Assembly (NCBI GenBank): GCA_005778355.1
Contig: SXON01000191.1
Span: 1 to 45,398, forward strand
Direction of reading: 5' to 3'
Length of the DNA stretch: 45,398 nucleotides
DNA from: Pseudomonadota bacterium
GTDB taxonomy: Bacteria > Myxococcota_A > UBA796 > SXON01
Shown: positions 17,008 through 24,965 of the stretch, in pieces
Numbering within the stretch: the first letter of the stretch is position 1
Layout of the letters: each line of letters begins with the position of its first letter
The notes under the pieces: generated by a model
Database searches by the model: none
Seen by the model: only the letters and a program-made list of their open reading frames with translations
What the model was told of the DNA's origin: nothing
Position numbers and translations under genes: made by a program

Positions 17008-17700
17008 TTGATCTTCGTGCTTTCTGTCGCCATTGCCGCTGAATCGACCGGCTATGCCGGGACTTTCGTCCTTCCCGAGGCGCGCGAGAGGGCGGCGGGC
17101 GAGGTGACCGCCGCCCTTGGCACCGGGCTTGGCCTCTACATGGCCACCGAGATGTGCTTGCAAGTCAAGGGTGGAAGCGGTTGCGGCGGCCCCTACTTCG
17201 ACGTGATCCTGGCGCCGGTCGCGCGCGTCGCCTGGTCGCCCACGCCGGGGACCCATCTGGAGGCCTACGGTGGCGCCACGCTCAACGGCTACGGCACCGC
17301 CATCTTCGACGCCTCCGCGTCGTTCCCTGTGTCGGAGGTATCGCGACTTGGAGTATTTGCCGGGGCGTTCTCCGAGTGGTATGCCGACGGACCAGTCGAC
17401 GGCGCGTACGCGATTGGGGTCAACTACTCGGCGCAGTGGCAGCGGGTGCGATTCGACGCCGTGCTGCCGGTGGTCGGCGGGGGGCTCGTCGAGCCGATGC
17501 CGTCCCCGGCGGCACCCGCGGTCGTCGAGGCGTCGTTCAGCTTCGACCTCGGCAAGGGGCACGCCCTGCGGGCGGGCATGATGAGCCTCTTGCCGGGGGG
17601 CGGGTGGCAGTACGCCGGTGACAAGCTTGTCGCTCGTGTCGACCTCCACAGCCTGGGCGTGATTTCGGCCGGTCGCGCCGAGGTTGGAGCACGCTTCTGA
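17008..17700 (+). CDS. Putative small outer-membrane beta-barrel protein
   Basis: A 230-residue protein with a short signal peptide (LIFVLSVAIAAES, TTG start), alternating amphipathic strands rich in Gly, Ala, Tyr and Trp, and a C-terminal Phe (EVGARF). These are features of outer-membrane barrels of eight to ten strands. One Cys pair (MCLQVKGGSGCGG) may close a loop. Family and function unknown. Confidence 0.6.
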   Translation: MIFVLSVAIAAESTGYAGTFVLPEARERAAGEVTAALGTGLGLYMATEMCLQVKGGSGCGGPYFDVILAPVARVAWSPTPGTHLEAYGGATLNGYGTAIFDASASFPVSEVSRLGVFAGAFSEWYADGPVDGAYAIGVNYSAQWQRVRFDAVLPVVGGGLVEPMPSPAAPAVVEASFSFDLGKGHALRAGMMSLLPGGGWQYAGDKLVARVDLHSLGVISAGRAEVGARF

Positions 17701-17716
17701 GCACGCGCCTGGACCT

Positions 17717-18244
17717 CTAGTTCTCGTTCCCGTCTTCCTCGGCGCCGTTGGCCTTGTCGTCCACCGCCTCGGTCTTTCCCTTCACCGCGTCGGTGGCGTA
17801 GAGAATGACACGACGAACCTGGTGCTTGTCGTAGCTCTCGCGGTACGCCGGCATCCGCCCTTTCCCGTCGAGCACGAGGTCGACGAGGCGGTCCATCTCC
17901 CGGTCGCCCGGCACGCCCTTCTCGAGGAGCGGAACGAGCGTGGGCACCCCGCCCACCATGGCGGCGGCGGCCGGGCCATCGCCCTTGCCCGTCTCCCCAT
18001 GGCACTGCCAGCACGACTGCAGATAGGTGTCGCGACCCGCCTCGCGATCTGGCTTGCGCTTGGTGGGGACGGCGCCGGGCTTCGGTGTTTCCACCGGCTT
18101 CTTCACTGGGGTCTTCGACGGAATGGGCTTCGGAGCCTCGTCGGCGCCTTCCGTCGGTGCTTCGTTCGCCTCCTCGTCGGCCGGGCCCTCGGCGAGGGCG
18201 CGCGTGCAGCCGGCGAGCAGGAGAGAGAGGAGGACTCGCAACAT
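17717..18244 (-). CDS. Cytochrome c lipoprotein
   Basis: A 175-residue protein with a lipoprotein signal (MLRVLLSLLLAGC, Cys13). A Pro/Lys/Glu-rich linker of about 50 residues follows, then a mono-haem domain with CWQCH (Cys78, Cys81, His82) and a candidate Met ligand in GRMPAY (Met131). The C-terminus is highly charged (DDKANGAEEDGNEN). It should be membrane-tethered in the periplasm and carry electrons. It is convergent with the preceding barrel gene, 16 bases between stops, and divergent from the next. Confidence 0.85.
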   Translation of the reverse strand: MLRVLLSLLLAGCTRALAEGPADEEANEAPTEGADEAPKPIPSKTPVKKPVETPKPGAVPTKRKPDREAGRDTYLQSCWQCHGETGKGDGPAAAAMVGGVPTLVPLLEKGVPGDREMDRLVDLVLDGKGRMPAYRESYDKHQVRRVILYATDAVKGKTEAVDDKANGAEEDGNEN

Positions 18245-18313
18245 GGGCGCGCGCCGCCTATCCTAGCGCCGACCGGTGGGCCTCCGCCCCGCCGGACGTG
18301 CGATGATGCCGCC

Positions 18314-18964
18314 GTGCCCTTCCCCCTTTCCCTCCAGCTGGACACCGGTACCGAGTTTCCCCTCCACGTGGGCGGTCGGCTCATGGTCGAGGGGCCAGGC
18401 CGCGTCCGGTACAGCCTCTCGGGCGGCGTCCTGCCCAAGTCTTACCTCGACGCCATCAACGCCGTGTGCGTCGGGCAGGGCTGGTACTCCGAGGGCGACG
18501 CGGAGCTCGTGAGCGCCACGCTCCAGGACGCGGTGGTGGTGCGCAACCACCTGGGCTGGCGCCCCTTCCCTCGCAACGGACTCAACTTCGAAGCGGGGTA
18601 TGGGTTCGTGGGTCTCGGTGGTGGCCTCACCGGGGCCAAGGTGCTCTCGCTGGTGGCACAACGCGAGATCCCGGAGGCACTGGATGGTGGGCTCAGCTTC
18701 TCCGCCGCGGCCGCGCTCCACCAGTTCGATGCCACCGTGGGCTACGACGCCCGGCTGTACCGGGGACTCCACCTGCGCATCGACCTCGGTGCCGCCGTCA
18801 CGCTCGCGTCGACCACCGTCATCGAGCCAGATTTCGACGTGCCCTGGGTTGCGGAGGGCGCCGTTGATGAGCTCACCACCGCGGGGGAGGAGGATCTAGA
18901 CACGATCTTCCTAAGCTATGTCCACCTACCGACGCTTGGGGTCATGCTGGGCTGGCGGTTCTGA
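18314..18964 (+). CDS. Hypothetical beta-barrel-like protein
   Basis: A 216-residue protein starting at GTG 18314. It has alternating strand patterns with Gly/Tyr/Leu-rich turns (GYGFVGLGGGLTGAKVL, LYRGLHLRIDLGAAVTL) and ends in Trp-Arg-Phe (GVMLGWRF). This resembles an outer-membrane barrel, but I see no clear signal peptide, so either export uses another route or the start lies elsewhere. Its 3' end overlaps the frameshifted DUF1801-like gene on the other strand by 39 bases. Function unknown. Confidence 0.55.
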   Translation: MPFPLSLQLDTGTEFPLHVGGRLMVEGPGRVRYSLSGGVLPKSYLDAINAVCVGQGWYSEGDAELVSATLQDAVVVRNHLGWRPFPRNGLNFEAGYGFVGLGGGLTGAKVLSLVAQREIPEALDGGLSFSAAAALHQFDATVGYDARLYRGLHLRIDLGAAVTLASTTVIEPDFDVPWVAEGAVDELTTAGEEDLDTIFLSYVHLPTLGVMLGWRF

Positions 18965-19427
18965 GGACCGGCGCGTTGTGCGTCGCTTCTGCTCGTCGGC
19001 CTTGATGATCGTCATGCCGATTCGGTTCGGGTCGAGCTGAAGCTTGGCCAGCGTCAACGCGGCCACCACCAGGGCCTCGATCTCGGGGCGGTCGAGGTCG
19101 GCGGCCGCCGTGAGGTCCACGTGCCGCACCGTCTTGCCGCGGCCCTGGAGAAGGCCCCCCTGAATCGGCCTGCGACAACGACGCGCCCTGGCCGAAGTGT
19201 AGGCTCACCCGGTCCGGGTAGAGCGCCAGGGAACACGAGCCCTCGTAGCCGCGCTCGGTGGGCGAGTAGGTGTTCAAGAGCGCGCCCCGGTTCTCGTACA
19301 GGTAGACAATCTCGAAGCGGCCGGGGAGACGAGCGCGGAGCTTCGCGTGGAGTGCAAATCCGAGCTCGGCTATTGTCGGCTCGTACCTCGCGATGAAGTT
19401 CGCCAGTTGCGCCTCGGTGCTCGTCAT
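18926..19427 (-). pseudogene. DUF1801-like gene with a one-base frameshift
   Basis: Two adjoining minus-strand frames together make one DUF1801 (YdhG-like) protein. The first (19427 downward) reads MTSTEAQLANFIARYEPTIA up to LHFGQGASLSQADSGG. The second continues as LLQGRGKTVRHVDLTAAADL and DRPEIEALVVAAL, the normal C-terminal half. The frames meet at a run of six C (six G on the coding strand) at 19155-19160. Removing one base restores a single frame of about 165 residues. Either the gene is inactivated, or the homopolymer was misread in sequencing, or slippage occurs. DUF1801 proteins are small soluble proteins of unclear role. Confidence 0.7.
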
Positions 19428-19464
19428 CGCCCGTCCTCGGAGCGCTCACTTAGCGCAGGACGCG

Positions 19465-19636
19465 ACACCAAAAGCGGAGAAGCCCGGACCTTTCGGACGG
19501 GGGTTCAAGATGGCGGGGTGTACTGGTTGAAGTTCGAACTTTTTGCTTCGCCCCGGAGCCCGAGGTTCGCGTTCTAATGAGTCAGTACAAGCTCGTCATC
19601 TCGAACGTCGCTCTCGCAGAGACGCTGGGACGCTGA
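19465..19636 (+). repeat. Accessory-island repeat, copy A
   Basis: The gap 19428-19735 holds no gene. It contains the first copy of a repeat. Positions 19487-19526 are identical to 24988-25027 (40 bases). After one mismatch, 12 more bases match (19528-19539 and 25029-25040). The second half (19577-19636) contains a 19-codon frame starting MSQYKLVISNVALAE that is shared with copy B at 20814. The 25 bases from 19581 are identical to those from 20818. Read as RNA, the left part can form a weak hairpin. Confidence 0.75.
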
Positions 19637-19735
19637 AGTGCGGGGATGACGTAACCCGGGGGGCGCCGCAGGGGCAACAGCTGTTCAGGTGCGCTCCCAT
19701 CGCCGGACTGCGATCACGCGGCTATACTTCGCGGC

Positions 19736-19945
19736 ATGGACCCTGCCTTCGAGAAGATGACCCCGTCCGAGCAGATCCAGCATGTGCAGGATCTGTGGGA
19801 CCACATCGCCGAACACCCCGAGGGCATCCCCGTGTCGGCGGAGATGGAGGCTGAGCTGGACCGGCGGCTGGCCGCGCATCGCGCCGATCCGTCGACCGCG
19901 ATCCCGTGGGAGCAGGTGAAGGCAGAGTTGCGGCGTCGGCAGTGA
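19736..19945 (+). CDS. Antitoxin, putative addiction module component family
   Basis: A 69-residue protein resembling the family named putative addiction module component (TIGR02574). The segment MTPSEQIQHVQDLWDHIAEH and the C-terminal DRRLAAHRADPSTAIPWEQV match that family's helical pattern. It would bind and neutralise the ParE-like toxin encoded immediately downstream and probably repress its own promoter. A TATACT box lies at 19723-19728, only seven bases before the ATG, which suggests a leaderless message. The stop overlaps the toxin start (GTGA). Confidence 0.85.
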   Translation: MDPAFEKMTPSEQIQHVQDLWDHIAEHPEGIPVSAEMEAELDRRLAAHRADPSTAIPWEQVKAELRRRQ

Positions 19946-20253
19946 GCCTGCGGATCCACTTCCGCCCCGAGGCGCGGGCGGAGCTGGTTGAAGCGTGGGC
20001 GTGGTACGAGGAGCAGCGTCCAGGGCTCGGCGACGATTTGGTGGCCTGCGTCGAAGCCGCGATCAGCAAGGCGGCACGCCAGCCCGAGGCCTACGCGCAT
20101 GTGTATGAGGGCGTCCGCCGCGTGCTCGTACGCCGCTTTCCGTACGGCGTGTTCTACGTCGTGGAGGACGGCGAGTTGCTCGTTCTCGCGGTCGCTCACG
20201 CACGGCGCCGGCCCAACTTTTGGCGGGACCGGGCGCCGTCGCGGAGCCAGTAG
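19942..20253 (+). CDS. ParE/RelE-superfamily toxin
   Basis: A 103-residue protein of the ParE/RelE plasmid-stabilisation fold. Features are FRPEARAELVEAWAWYEEQ at the start, the strand pair RRVLVRRFPYGVFYVVEDGE, and VLAVAHARRRPNFW at the end. ParE toxins poison DNA gyrase and RelE toxins cleave mRNA on the ribosome. The RRPxxW ending and the antitoxin type favour the ParE-like group, but this is inference. It starts at a GTG that overlaps the antitoxin stop by four bases, the usual toxin-second order. Confidence 0.88.
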   Translation: MSLRIHFRPEARAELVEAWAWYEEQRPGLGDDLVACVEAAISKAARQPEAYAHVYEGVRRVLVRRFPYGVFYVVEDGELLVLAVAHARRRPNFWRDRAPSRSQ

Positions 20254-20254
20254 C

Positions 20255-20668
20255 GTGGGTGGTACCTCCGCAGACGACCTCAGGGGTCTCGAGTTCGACT
20301 GTCTCGCCGTCGATGGCGACGGCGACGTGGCATTGCTTTCCACCGCTGGCGGCGGCATCGCGCCTGTCGCTGTTGACCCGGGCGCGCACGATGCCGCCAT
20401 CGACGCGATCCTCGCCTCGCCAGTGCGGACGCACGCCGCCCTTGCGCCGGATCTCCGAGCGGATCTGCGGAACCCCTGGCGTGAGATGGCGGTGCGGGGC
20501 CTGTTCGGCTTCGACAGCAACCCGCTCGGTGGTGCGTATGGCAAGGTCGCAGCGCCGGACCGACCTGTGCTGCTCGCGGAACTTCCGGAGTCCGCGGCCG
20601 CAGTCGCCGTGCCGTTGGCGGGGGTGAGATCCGGCGACGCCGACGTCATCGATCCAACCGAGACTTGA
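20255..20668 (+). CDS. Hypothetical protein behind the toxin-antitoxin pair
   Basis: A 137-residue soluble protein, GTG start two bases after the toxin stop codon ends. Segments such as LEFDCLAVDGDGDVALLSTAGGG, split here by position (20283-20350), and RGLFGFDSNPLGGAYGKV look well ordered, and the C-terminus is hydrophobic/charged. It does not match a family I can name. Its tight spacing suggests transcription with the toxin-antitoxin pair, but a functional link is not shown. Confidence 0.6.
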   Translation: MGGTSADDLRGLEFDCLAVDGDGDVALLSTAGGGIAPVAVDPGAHDAAIDAILASPVRTHAALAPDLRADLRNPWREMAVRGLFGFDSNPLGGAYGKVAAPDRPVLLAELPESAAAVAVPLAGVRSGDADVIDPTET

Positions 20669-20745
20669 ACTCGCGAAACATTGCTTACAAATTGGAAAAA
20701 TGCGAAACGTCCACTCTCGAACTTGTCGAAAGTGGGCGTATGCTT

Positions 20746-20864
20746 GATGGCGGCGGGTACTGGAAACCGCAAGAACTTTCTGCCTCGCGCCGGGGCCCGA
20801 GGTGAGGGTGCAGATGGGTCAGTACAAGCTCGTCATCTCGAAGGCCGCTCTCGCCGACGCGTGA
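20746..20864 (+). repeat. Accessory-island repeat, copy B (degenerate)
   Basis: The gap 20669-21120 holds no convincing gene. Positions 20746-20813 are a diverged version of 19509-19576 (GATGGCGG-GGTACTGG, then AGAACTTT-TGCCTCGC and GGGGCCCGAGG). From 20814 the short frame MGQYKLVISKAALADA parallels the short frame of copy A. The order of elements is the same in both copies. Nothing else is recognisable in this gap apart from an operator-like site at 21091-21103. Confidence 0.65.
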
Positions 20865-21090
20865 AGGTCGGGGGTGATCGGACTCGTCATACCCCGCACC
20901 GGGCGGCGCACGACCGACTTTTGGGTCGCCCGGGGCAGGCGCTGGGGCTCCCGAGAGGTTCCGGGGCGACTGGTCGAGGTTGGGCAAGGCGACCCGCGCC
21001 CGGGGAAGGGGCACGTGCAGCCATCACAACGGTACGTCAAGCGAGACGTTGTGATCGCGCCGCGGCGCCGACGCGCTCCAGCTGCGATCA

Positions 21091-21103
21091 GATCGTCTCT
21101 CAT
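21091..21103 (+). promoter_or_regulatory. Operator-like site before AbiEi-like copy 1
   Basis: The 13-mer GATCGTCTCTCAT lies 17 bases before the GTG of the first AbiEi-like gene. It differs by one base from GATCGTCTCGCAT, which lies 16 bases before the start of the second copy. Because AbiEi antitoxins are known to repress their own promoters by binding inverted repeats, this is a reasonable operator candidate. Confidence 0.5.
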
Positions 21104-21120
21104 AGAGATACGCTCGCGCC

Positions 21121-21495
21121 GTGGTTCGACGTGGTGCGCTGGCCGACTTCGTGGACGACCTCCAGGCCGGGGGGCGCCTGACCTTCACGCGCGAGGAGGC
21201 GCTGGCCGCGCTCGGGGTGACCATGCCGGCGCTGAAGCAGGCGGCGCTGCGGTTGGCGAAACGGCGGCGGCTCGTGTCTCCCCGCCGAGGGTTCTACGTC
21301 ATCGTGCCGCTCGAGCACCGGGACGAGGGCGCGCCACCGATCGACACCTGGCTCGGCGAGATGTTGCGCTACCTGGGGGCGCGAGAGATCGAGCGGGAGT
21401 GGGACGGCGGCGAGATCGTCGTCACGGTCGACCGGTTCCAGCGGCCGGTGAAGGTCGGCGGCAACAGGTTCCGGTTTCGGGTTCGGAGGGGATAG
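21121..21495 (+). CDS. AbiEi-like antitoxin, short form, copy 1
   Basis: A 124-residue protein. Residues 1-75 match the N-terminal winged-helix and start of the effector domain of AbiEi-type antitoxins (type IV toxin-antitoxin): ALADFVDDLQAGGRLTFTR, ALGVTMPALKQAALRLAK, SPRRGFYVIVPLEHRDEGAP. Intact relatives usually continue with about 40 residues of effector domain (ADWFID...YYVGLLSAAxLHGA-type). Here that part is missing and the frame jumps to a late strand, IVVTVDRFQRPVKVGGNRFRF. The same loss occurs in the copy at 25371. No AbiEii nucleotidyltransferase toxin is adjacent. It may be a DNA-binding remnant or a genuine short regulator. Confidence 0.7.
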   Translation: MVRRGALADFVDDLQAGGRLTFTREEALAALGVTMPALKQAALRLAKRRRLVSPRRGFYVIVPLEHRDEGAPPIDTWLGEMLRYLGAREIEREWDGGEIVVTVDRFQRPVKVGGNRFRFRVRRG

Positions 21496-21522
21496 CGCCA
21501 ACTGACCGACGAAAACGGCAGG

Positions 21523-22704
21523 TCAGAGTTCCACAAGTTCTGTCCCTTCACGGAGGCGCTTGAGATAGCTGTCGTAGGCGAAGGAGCGATCCCGACGCCT
21601 GCCCGTGGTCTCGATGAGCACGCCAGCCGCCAGGAGCGTATCGATCGCCCTCCCGGCCGTAGGGCGACTCACGGCCAGCGCGTTCATCACCGTCGCGGTC
21701 GAGATGATCGGGCTTCTCGGGAGGGCCTCGAACAGGCGGAGCGCCGCCACCGAGGCGTCGTCGCGTTCCATCAGCCGGCCGCGGTCCGTCCCGACCAGGG
21801 TGAACAGATCCCGTGCTCCTCCGACGGCTTCCTCTGCGATCGTCGCCACGCCGTGCAGGAAGTAGTCAAGCCAGCCCTCCCAGTCGCCTTCCATGCGGAC
21901 GGCGTTCAACCGCCGGTAGTACTCGCTCCGGTGTCGTTTGAAGAACAACGACAAGTAGAGGAGCGGCTTGGTGAGGAGCTTCCAGTGTTCGAGGAGCAAG
22001 CTGACGAGCAGTCGGCCGATACGCCCGTTGCCGTCCAGGTAGGGGTGGATCGTCTCGAACTGCACGTGCAAGAGACCAGCGCGGATGAGCGGCGGCAGGT
22101 CGTCGTCGGCGTGAATGTAGCGTTCCAACGGCGAGAGCACGTCAGGAAGGAGATGAGGCGGCGACGGCACGAACGCGGCGTTTCCAGGTCGCGTGCCGCC
22201 GATCCAGTTCTGGCTTCGCCTCAGCTCGCCCGGCAGCTTCGTCGCCCCCCGAACTCCGCGCATGAGGCGCTCGTGCGTGCCGTTGAGAAGTCGCATCGAG
22301 AGCGGCGGAGCGTAGGGATTCGCCAGTTCAGCACGAGCATAGTGCAGGGCGTCGATGTAGTTGCACACCTCTTGGACGTCGGCAGTCGGCGCGGCGGGGT
22401 TTGCGGATGGCTCCGCGGCCTCGTACGTCAAGAGGTCGACGAGCGTCGCCTGGGTGCCCTCGATCTGCGACGAGATAACGGCCTCCTTGCGGACGAAGGC
22501 GTAGATGAACCAGTCCAGGTTCGGCACCATCGCCCCGGCAAGTTCCAGCCTTCCGAGCGAGTGCTCGGCCATCCGAAGGCGCTCGCCGATGGACCCCGAC
22601 AGGTCGATCGCGGGATTCTCCGGCGGCAGTGGATGCGGCACGAACGCGCGGACGGTCTCGCCTCCGGCGACCGCGACCTCGTACCGACCCGTCTCTCTCT
22701 TCAC
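21523..22704 (-). CDS. Fic-domain AMP-transferase, self-inhibited class
   Basis: About 392 residues. The Fic catalytic motif HPYLDGNGRIGR lies at about residues 220-231 (catalytic His220, the DGNGR anion-binding loop). The N-terminal inhibitory helix motif SSQIEGTQ lies at about residues 78-85; its Glu blocks the ATP gamma-phosphate site in class II Fic enzymes. A C-terminal winged-helix part (TATVMNALAVSRPTAGRAID) suggests DNA binding. Fic enzymes transfer AMP or related groups onto proteins. The start is unsettled: GTG 22704 follows a GCGAGG, and GTG 22710 is possible. The frame extends upstream, but that portion does not look like Fic sequence. Confidence 0.88.
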   Translation of the reverse strand: MKRETGRYEVAVAGGETVRAFVPHPLPPENPAIDLSGSIGERLRMAEHSLGRLELAGAMVPNLDWFIYAFVRKEAVISSQIEGTQATLVDLLTYEAAEPSANPAAPTADVQEVCNYIDALHYARAELANPYAPPLSMRLLNGTHERLMRGVRGATKLPGELRRSQNWIGGTRPGNAAFVPSPPHLLPDVLSPLERYIHADDDLPPLIRAGLLHVQFETIHPYLDGNGRIGRLLVSLLLEHWKLLTKPLLYLSLFFKRHRSEYYRRLNAVRMEGDWEGWLDYFLHGVATIAEEAVGGARDLFTLVGTDRGRLMERDDASVAALRLFEALPRSPIISTATVMNALAVSRPTAGRAIDTLLAAGVLIETTGRRRDRSFAYDSYLKRLREGTELVEL

Positions 22705-22871
22705 GAGCACCTCGCGCTCGCTAATAACGAGATCGTTCTTGTCGCCGAGGAAAAATAACGCACTCGTACTTATCGCGCCCGCGGTCGAACGAAGTCGTTC
22801 GTAGGGTGGTGCGCCGAGACCGGCGGGCCCTCGCCCACGCCATCCGTCAGCGCGCCCGCAAGGCCACCGCG

Positions 22872-22884
22872 TGGAGCTGATCCG
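22872..22884 (+). repeat. IS terminal inverted repeat, left
   Basis: The outer tip TGGAGCTGATCCG, followed after six bases by TGGAC. It is the perfect reverse complement of the right tip over 13 bases. Confidence 0.82.
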
Positions 22885-23035
22885 TTTTGATGGACGGGTT
22901 GATGACGATTTCAGGGTAGCGTTTAACACTGGAATTGGGGTGTAGGGGAAAGCGGTCCCTCTGGCACCAGGAGGGGGGTCAAGGGGGGAGACTCAGATTC
23001 TATGGATAAACCATGGAAATCTTGTGGAGGGCGCA

Positions 23036-23890
23036 TCAGGCGACTCCCACCGCTTCGAAGTCGGGCGGCGATAGGTAGCCCAGAGCCGAGTGGCGCCGCT
23101 GGCGCTTGTAGAAGACCTCGATGAAATCGAACAGTTGTCGGCGAGCCTCGTGAAAGCTCTCGAAGGCTTCGCCCCGCTCGGACTTCAGCGTCGCGAACCA
23201 GCTTTCCATCGCCGCGTTGTCGAGGCAATTGCCGCTCCGACTCATCGAACAGAGCGCACCACTATCGTCGAGCAACTTCTGGTATTCCGCGCTGGTGTAG
23301 GGGCTTCCGCGGTCGGTGTGGTGGAGGAACCCCTCGCCCGGCCGTCGGCGCCGCAGGGCGTCGAGCAGGCCCATCTTTGCCAGCTTGCGGTCGTTGTAAG
23401 GCGACAGTGCCCAGCCAACGATACGGCGCGAGTACAGGTCCACAATCGCTGCGAGGTACAGCCAGCCCGCGGGCGTGCGAAGGTAGGTCACGTCACTAAC
23501 CCACCGTTCATTCGGCTTTGAGGCAGTAAAGTCCCGCTCCAGCAGGTTCGGTGCGGCGACGGCGGATGGGTCGGCCTCGGTGGTGCGGACCCAGCCTCTC
23601 CGCTTGCTCCCCTTGAGCCCCTTGGACCGCATCAAGCGGATGACGCGCTTGCGGCCGACGCGGATCCCCTGCGCGCGAAGATCGGCATGCACCCTTGGGC
23701 TTCCATCCGTTCCTCGGCTCGTGGCGTGACACTCGGCAACGGCCACACCGAGGGCGACATCGCTCGCGACCCGTGGCGAGTTCGGGCGCTTGCACCAGGC
23801 ATAGAGGCCCGAAGGGGATACGCCGAGCACGCGGCACATGACGCGCACCGGCCACGTCGCCTTCTCCGCCCGGATGAACGTGAACCTCAC
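23036..23890 (-). CDS. IS3-family transposase OrfB (DDE integrase)
   Basis: A 284-residue transposase with an rve-type catalytic core. The Asp-Asp-Glu triad is visible: D133 in WVSDVTYLRT, D193 in HHTDRGSPYTS and E229 in NAAMESWFATLKSE, spaced 59 and 35 residues apart as expected. The N-terminal part (VLGVSPSGLYAW, GSPRVHADLRAQGIRVGRKR) is the HTH_21-like region of IS3 OrfB. It starts at GTG 23890, overlapping the orfA stop, in the -1 frame. In this family a -1 slip normally fuses OrfA and OrfB, and a GAAAAAG run at about 23919-23925 is a candidate slip site. Confidence 0.93.
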   Translation of the reverse strand: MRFTFIRAEKATWPVRVMCRVLGVSPSGLYAWCKRPNSPRVASDVALGVAVAECHATSRGTDGSPRVHADLRAQGIRVGRKRVIRLMRSKGLKGSKRRGWVRTTEADPSAVAAPNLLERDFTASKPNERWVSDVTYLRTPAGWLYLAAIVDLYSRRIVGWALSPYNDRKLAKMGLLDALRRRRPGEGFLHHTDRGSPYTSAEYQKLLDDSGALCSMSRSGNCLDNAAMESWFATLKSERGEAFESFHEARRQLFDFIEVFYKRQRRHSALGYLSPPDFEAVGVA

Positions 23891-24210
23891 GTCGTTTCCT
23901 TTGCGAAGAAGGCTGCGGCTTTTTCTAAGATTTCACGCTCCATCCTCAGTGTCTTGTTCTCACGACGGAGACGCTGGAGTTCCTCCCGTGCCGCAGGCGA
24001 CGGGGCCGACGCGGGTCTCGCGCCACCGCGCTTGGCCTCCTCCACCCAGCGCGCGATCATCGAACCGGAGATGCCGAGGTCACGCGCGACCTCCGCGCGG
24101 CTCTTGCCCTCCTCGAGGACGAGCTTGGCCGCGGAAGGGCGGAACTCGGGACTGTACTGCCGGGGGGCCTTGCCCTTCGGCGGCGGGTTGGGGTCGGGGG
24201 ACTTTGACAT
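23887..24210 (-). CDS. IS3-family transposase OrfA
   Basis: A 107-residue DNA-binding subunit. It contains the helix-turn-helix (KLVLEEGKSRAEVARDLGIS, then MIARWVEEAKRGG) and a leucine-zipper-like C-terminal helix (EELQRLRRENKTLRMEREIL) ending AAAFFAKET, the standard IS3 OrfA ending. ATG 24210 is chosen because the frame upstream lies in the terminal repeat. The full-length OrfA-OrfB fusion would be made by -1 frameshifting near 23920. Confidence 0.9.
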   Translation of the reverse strand: MSKSPDPNPPPKGKAPRQYSPEFRPSAAKLVLEEGKSRAEVARDLGISGSMIARWVEEAKRGGARPASAPSPAAREELQRLRRENKTLRMEREILEKAAAFFAKETT

Positions 24211-24245
24211 GCGACGCCCTACCTCGTTGAGAGTGTCCACTCTTG

Positions 24246-24258
24246 CGGATCAGCTCCA
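24246..24258 (-). repeat. IS terminal inverted repeat, right
   Basis: The plus-strand bases CGGATCAGCTCCA form the outer tip on the orfA side and pair with the left tip at 22872-22884. Confidence 0.82.
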
Positions 24259-24965
24259 GAGAAGGTGCAGTATCTCTGCGAAGAACGTGGCTCCTCCGCG
24301 CCCGCGCCCCAGAAGCACCAGTTCGCCTTCTGCGGCCTCGTGTATTGCGGCGCTTGCGGCGACGAGGGCAACAAGCGCATGCTCGTTGGCGAGCTTCAAC
24401 GCGGCAAGTACATCTACTACCACTGCGATGGCTGCAAGCGCGCTGGCCGAAAGCCCAAGTACATCCGAGAGGAGGCGCTCGGCCGGCTGTTCACGCAGGC
24501 GCTCGAAGGCCTCCGGCTCGAAGGCCCGGTGCACGACTGGCTCACCGGTGCGCTCAAGAGCTCCCACGAGGACGAGCGCCGGTTCCACACCGAGGCGATG
24601 GCGCGCCTTCAGAAGCGGTACGCCCAGCTCAAGGGCCGGCTCGACATCCTGTACGAGGACCGGCTCGATGGCCGCATCACCCTCGACGACTACACCGCGA
24701 AGTCCAACGGCTGGCGCGAGGAGATGGCCCACGTGCGGGAGGAGATGGACCAGCACGAGCGGGCCGACGCCGCTTACCTCGATTTCGGCGTGGCGCTGCT
24801 TGAACTCGCGGGAATGGGGGTCGAACTGTACGAATCGCAGGATGCCCTGGAACGGCGCCGGTTCCTCAATTTCCTCTGCTTGAACTCGGAATTCCGCGGC
24901 GACTCGGTGAAGGTCGCCTGGAAGAAACCCTTCGATGGACTTGCACAATCCATCGGTGAAGCGGA

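Larger units (their letters stand above)
22872..24258 (-). mobile_element. IS3-family insertion sequence
   Basis: A 1387-bp element with orfA and orfB on the minus strand. Its ends are imperfect inverted repeats. The plus-strand left tip TGGAGCTGATCCG (22872-22884) is the exact reverse complement of CGGATCAGCTCCA at 24246-24258, and a further TGGAC match sits six bases inside each. The noncoding part 22885-23035 follows the orfB stop. No 3-4 bp target duplication flanks it (GCG on the left, GAG on the right), so later rearrangement or deletion is likely. The right flank is a serine recombinase whose N-terminal half is gone. Confidence 0.85.
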
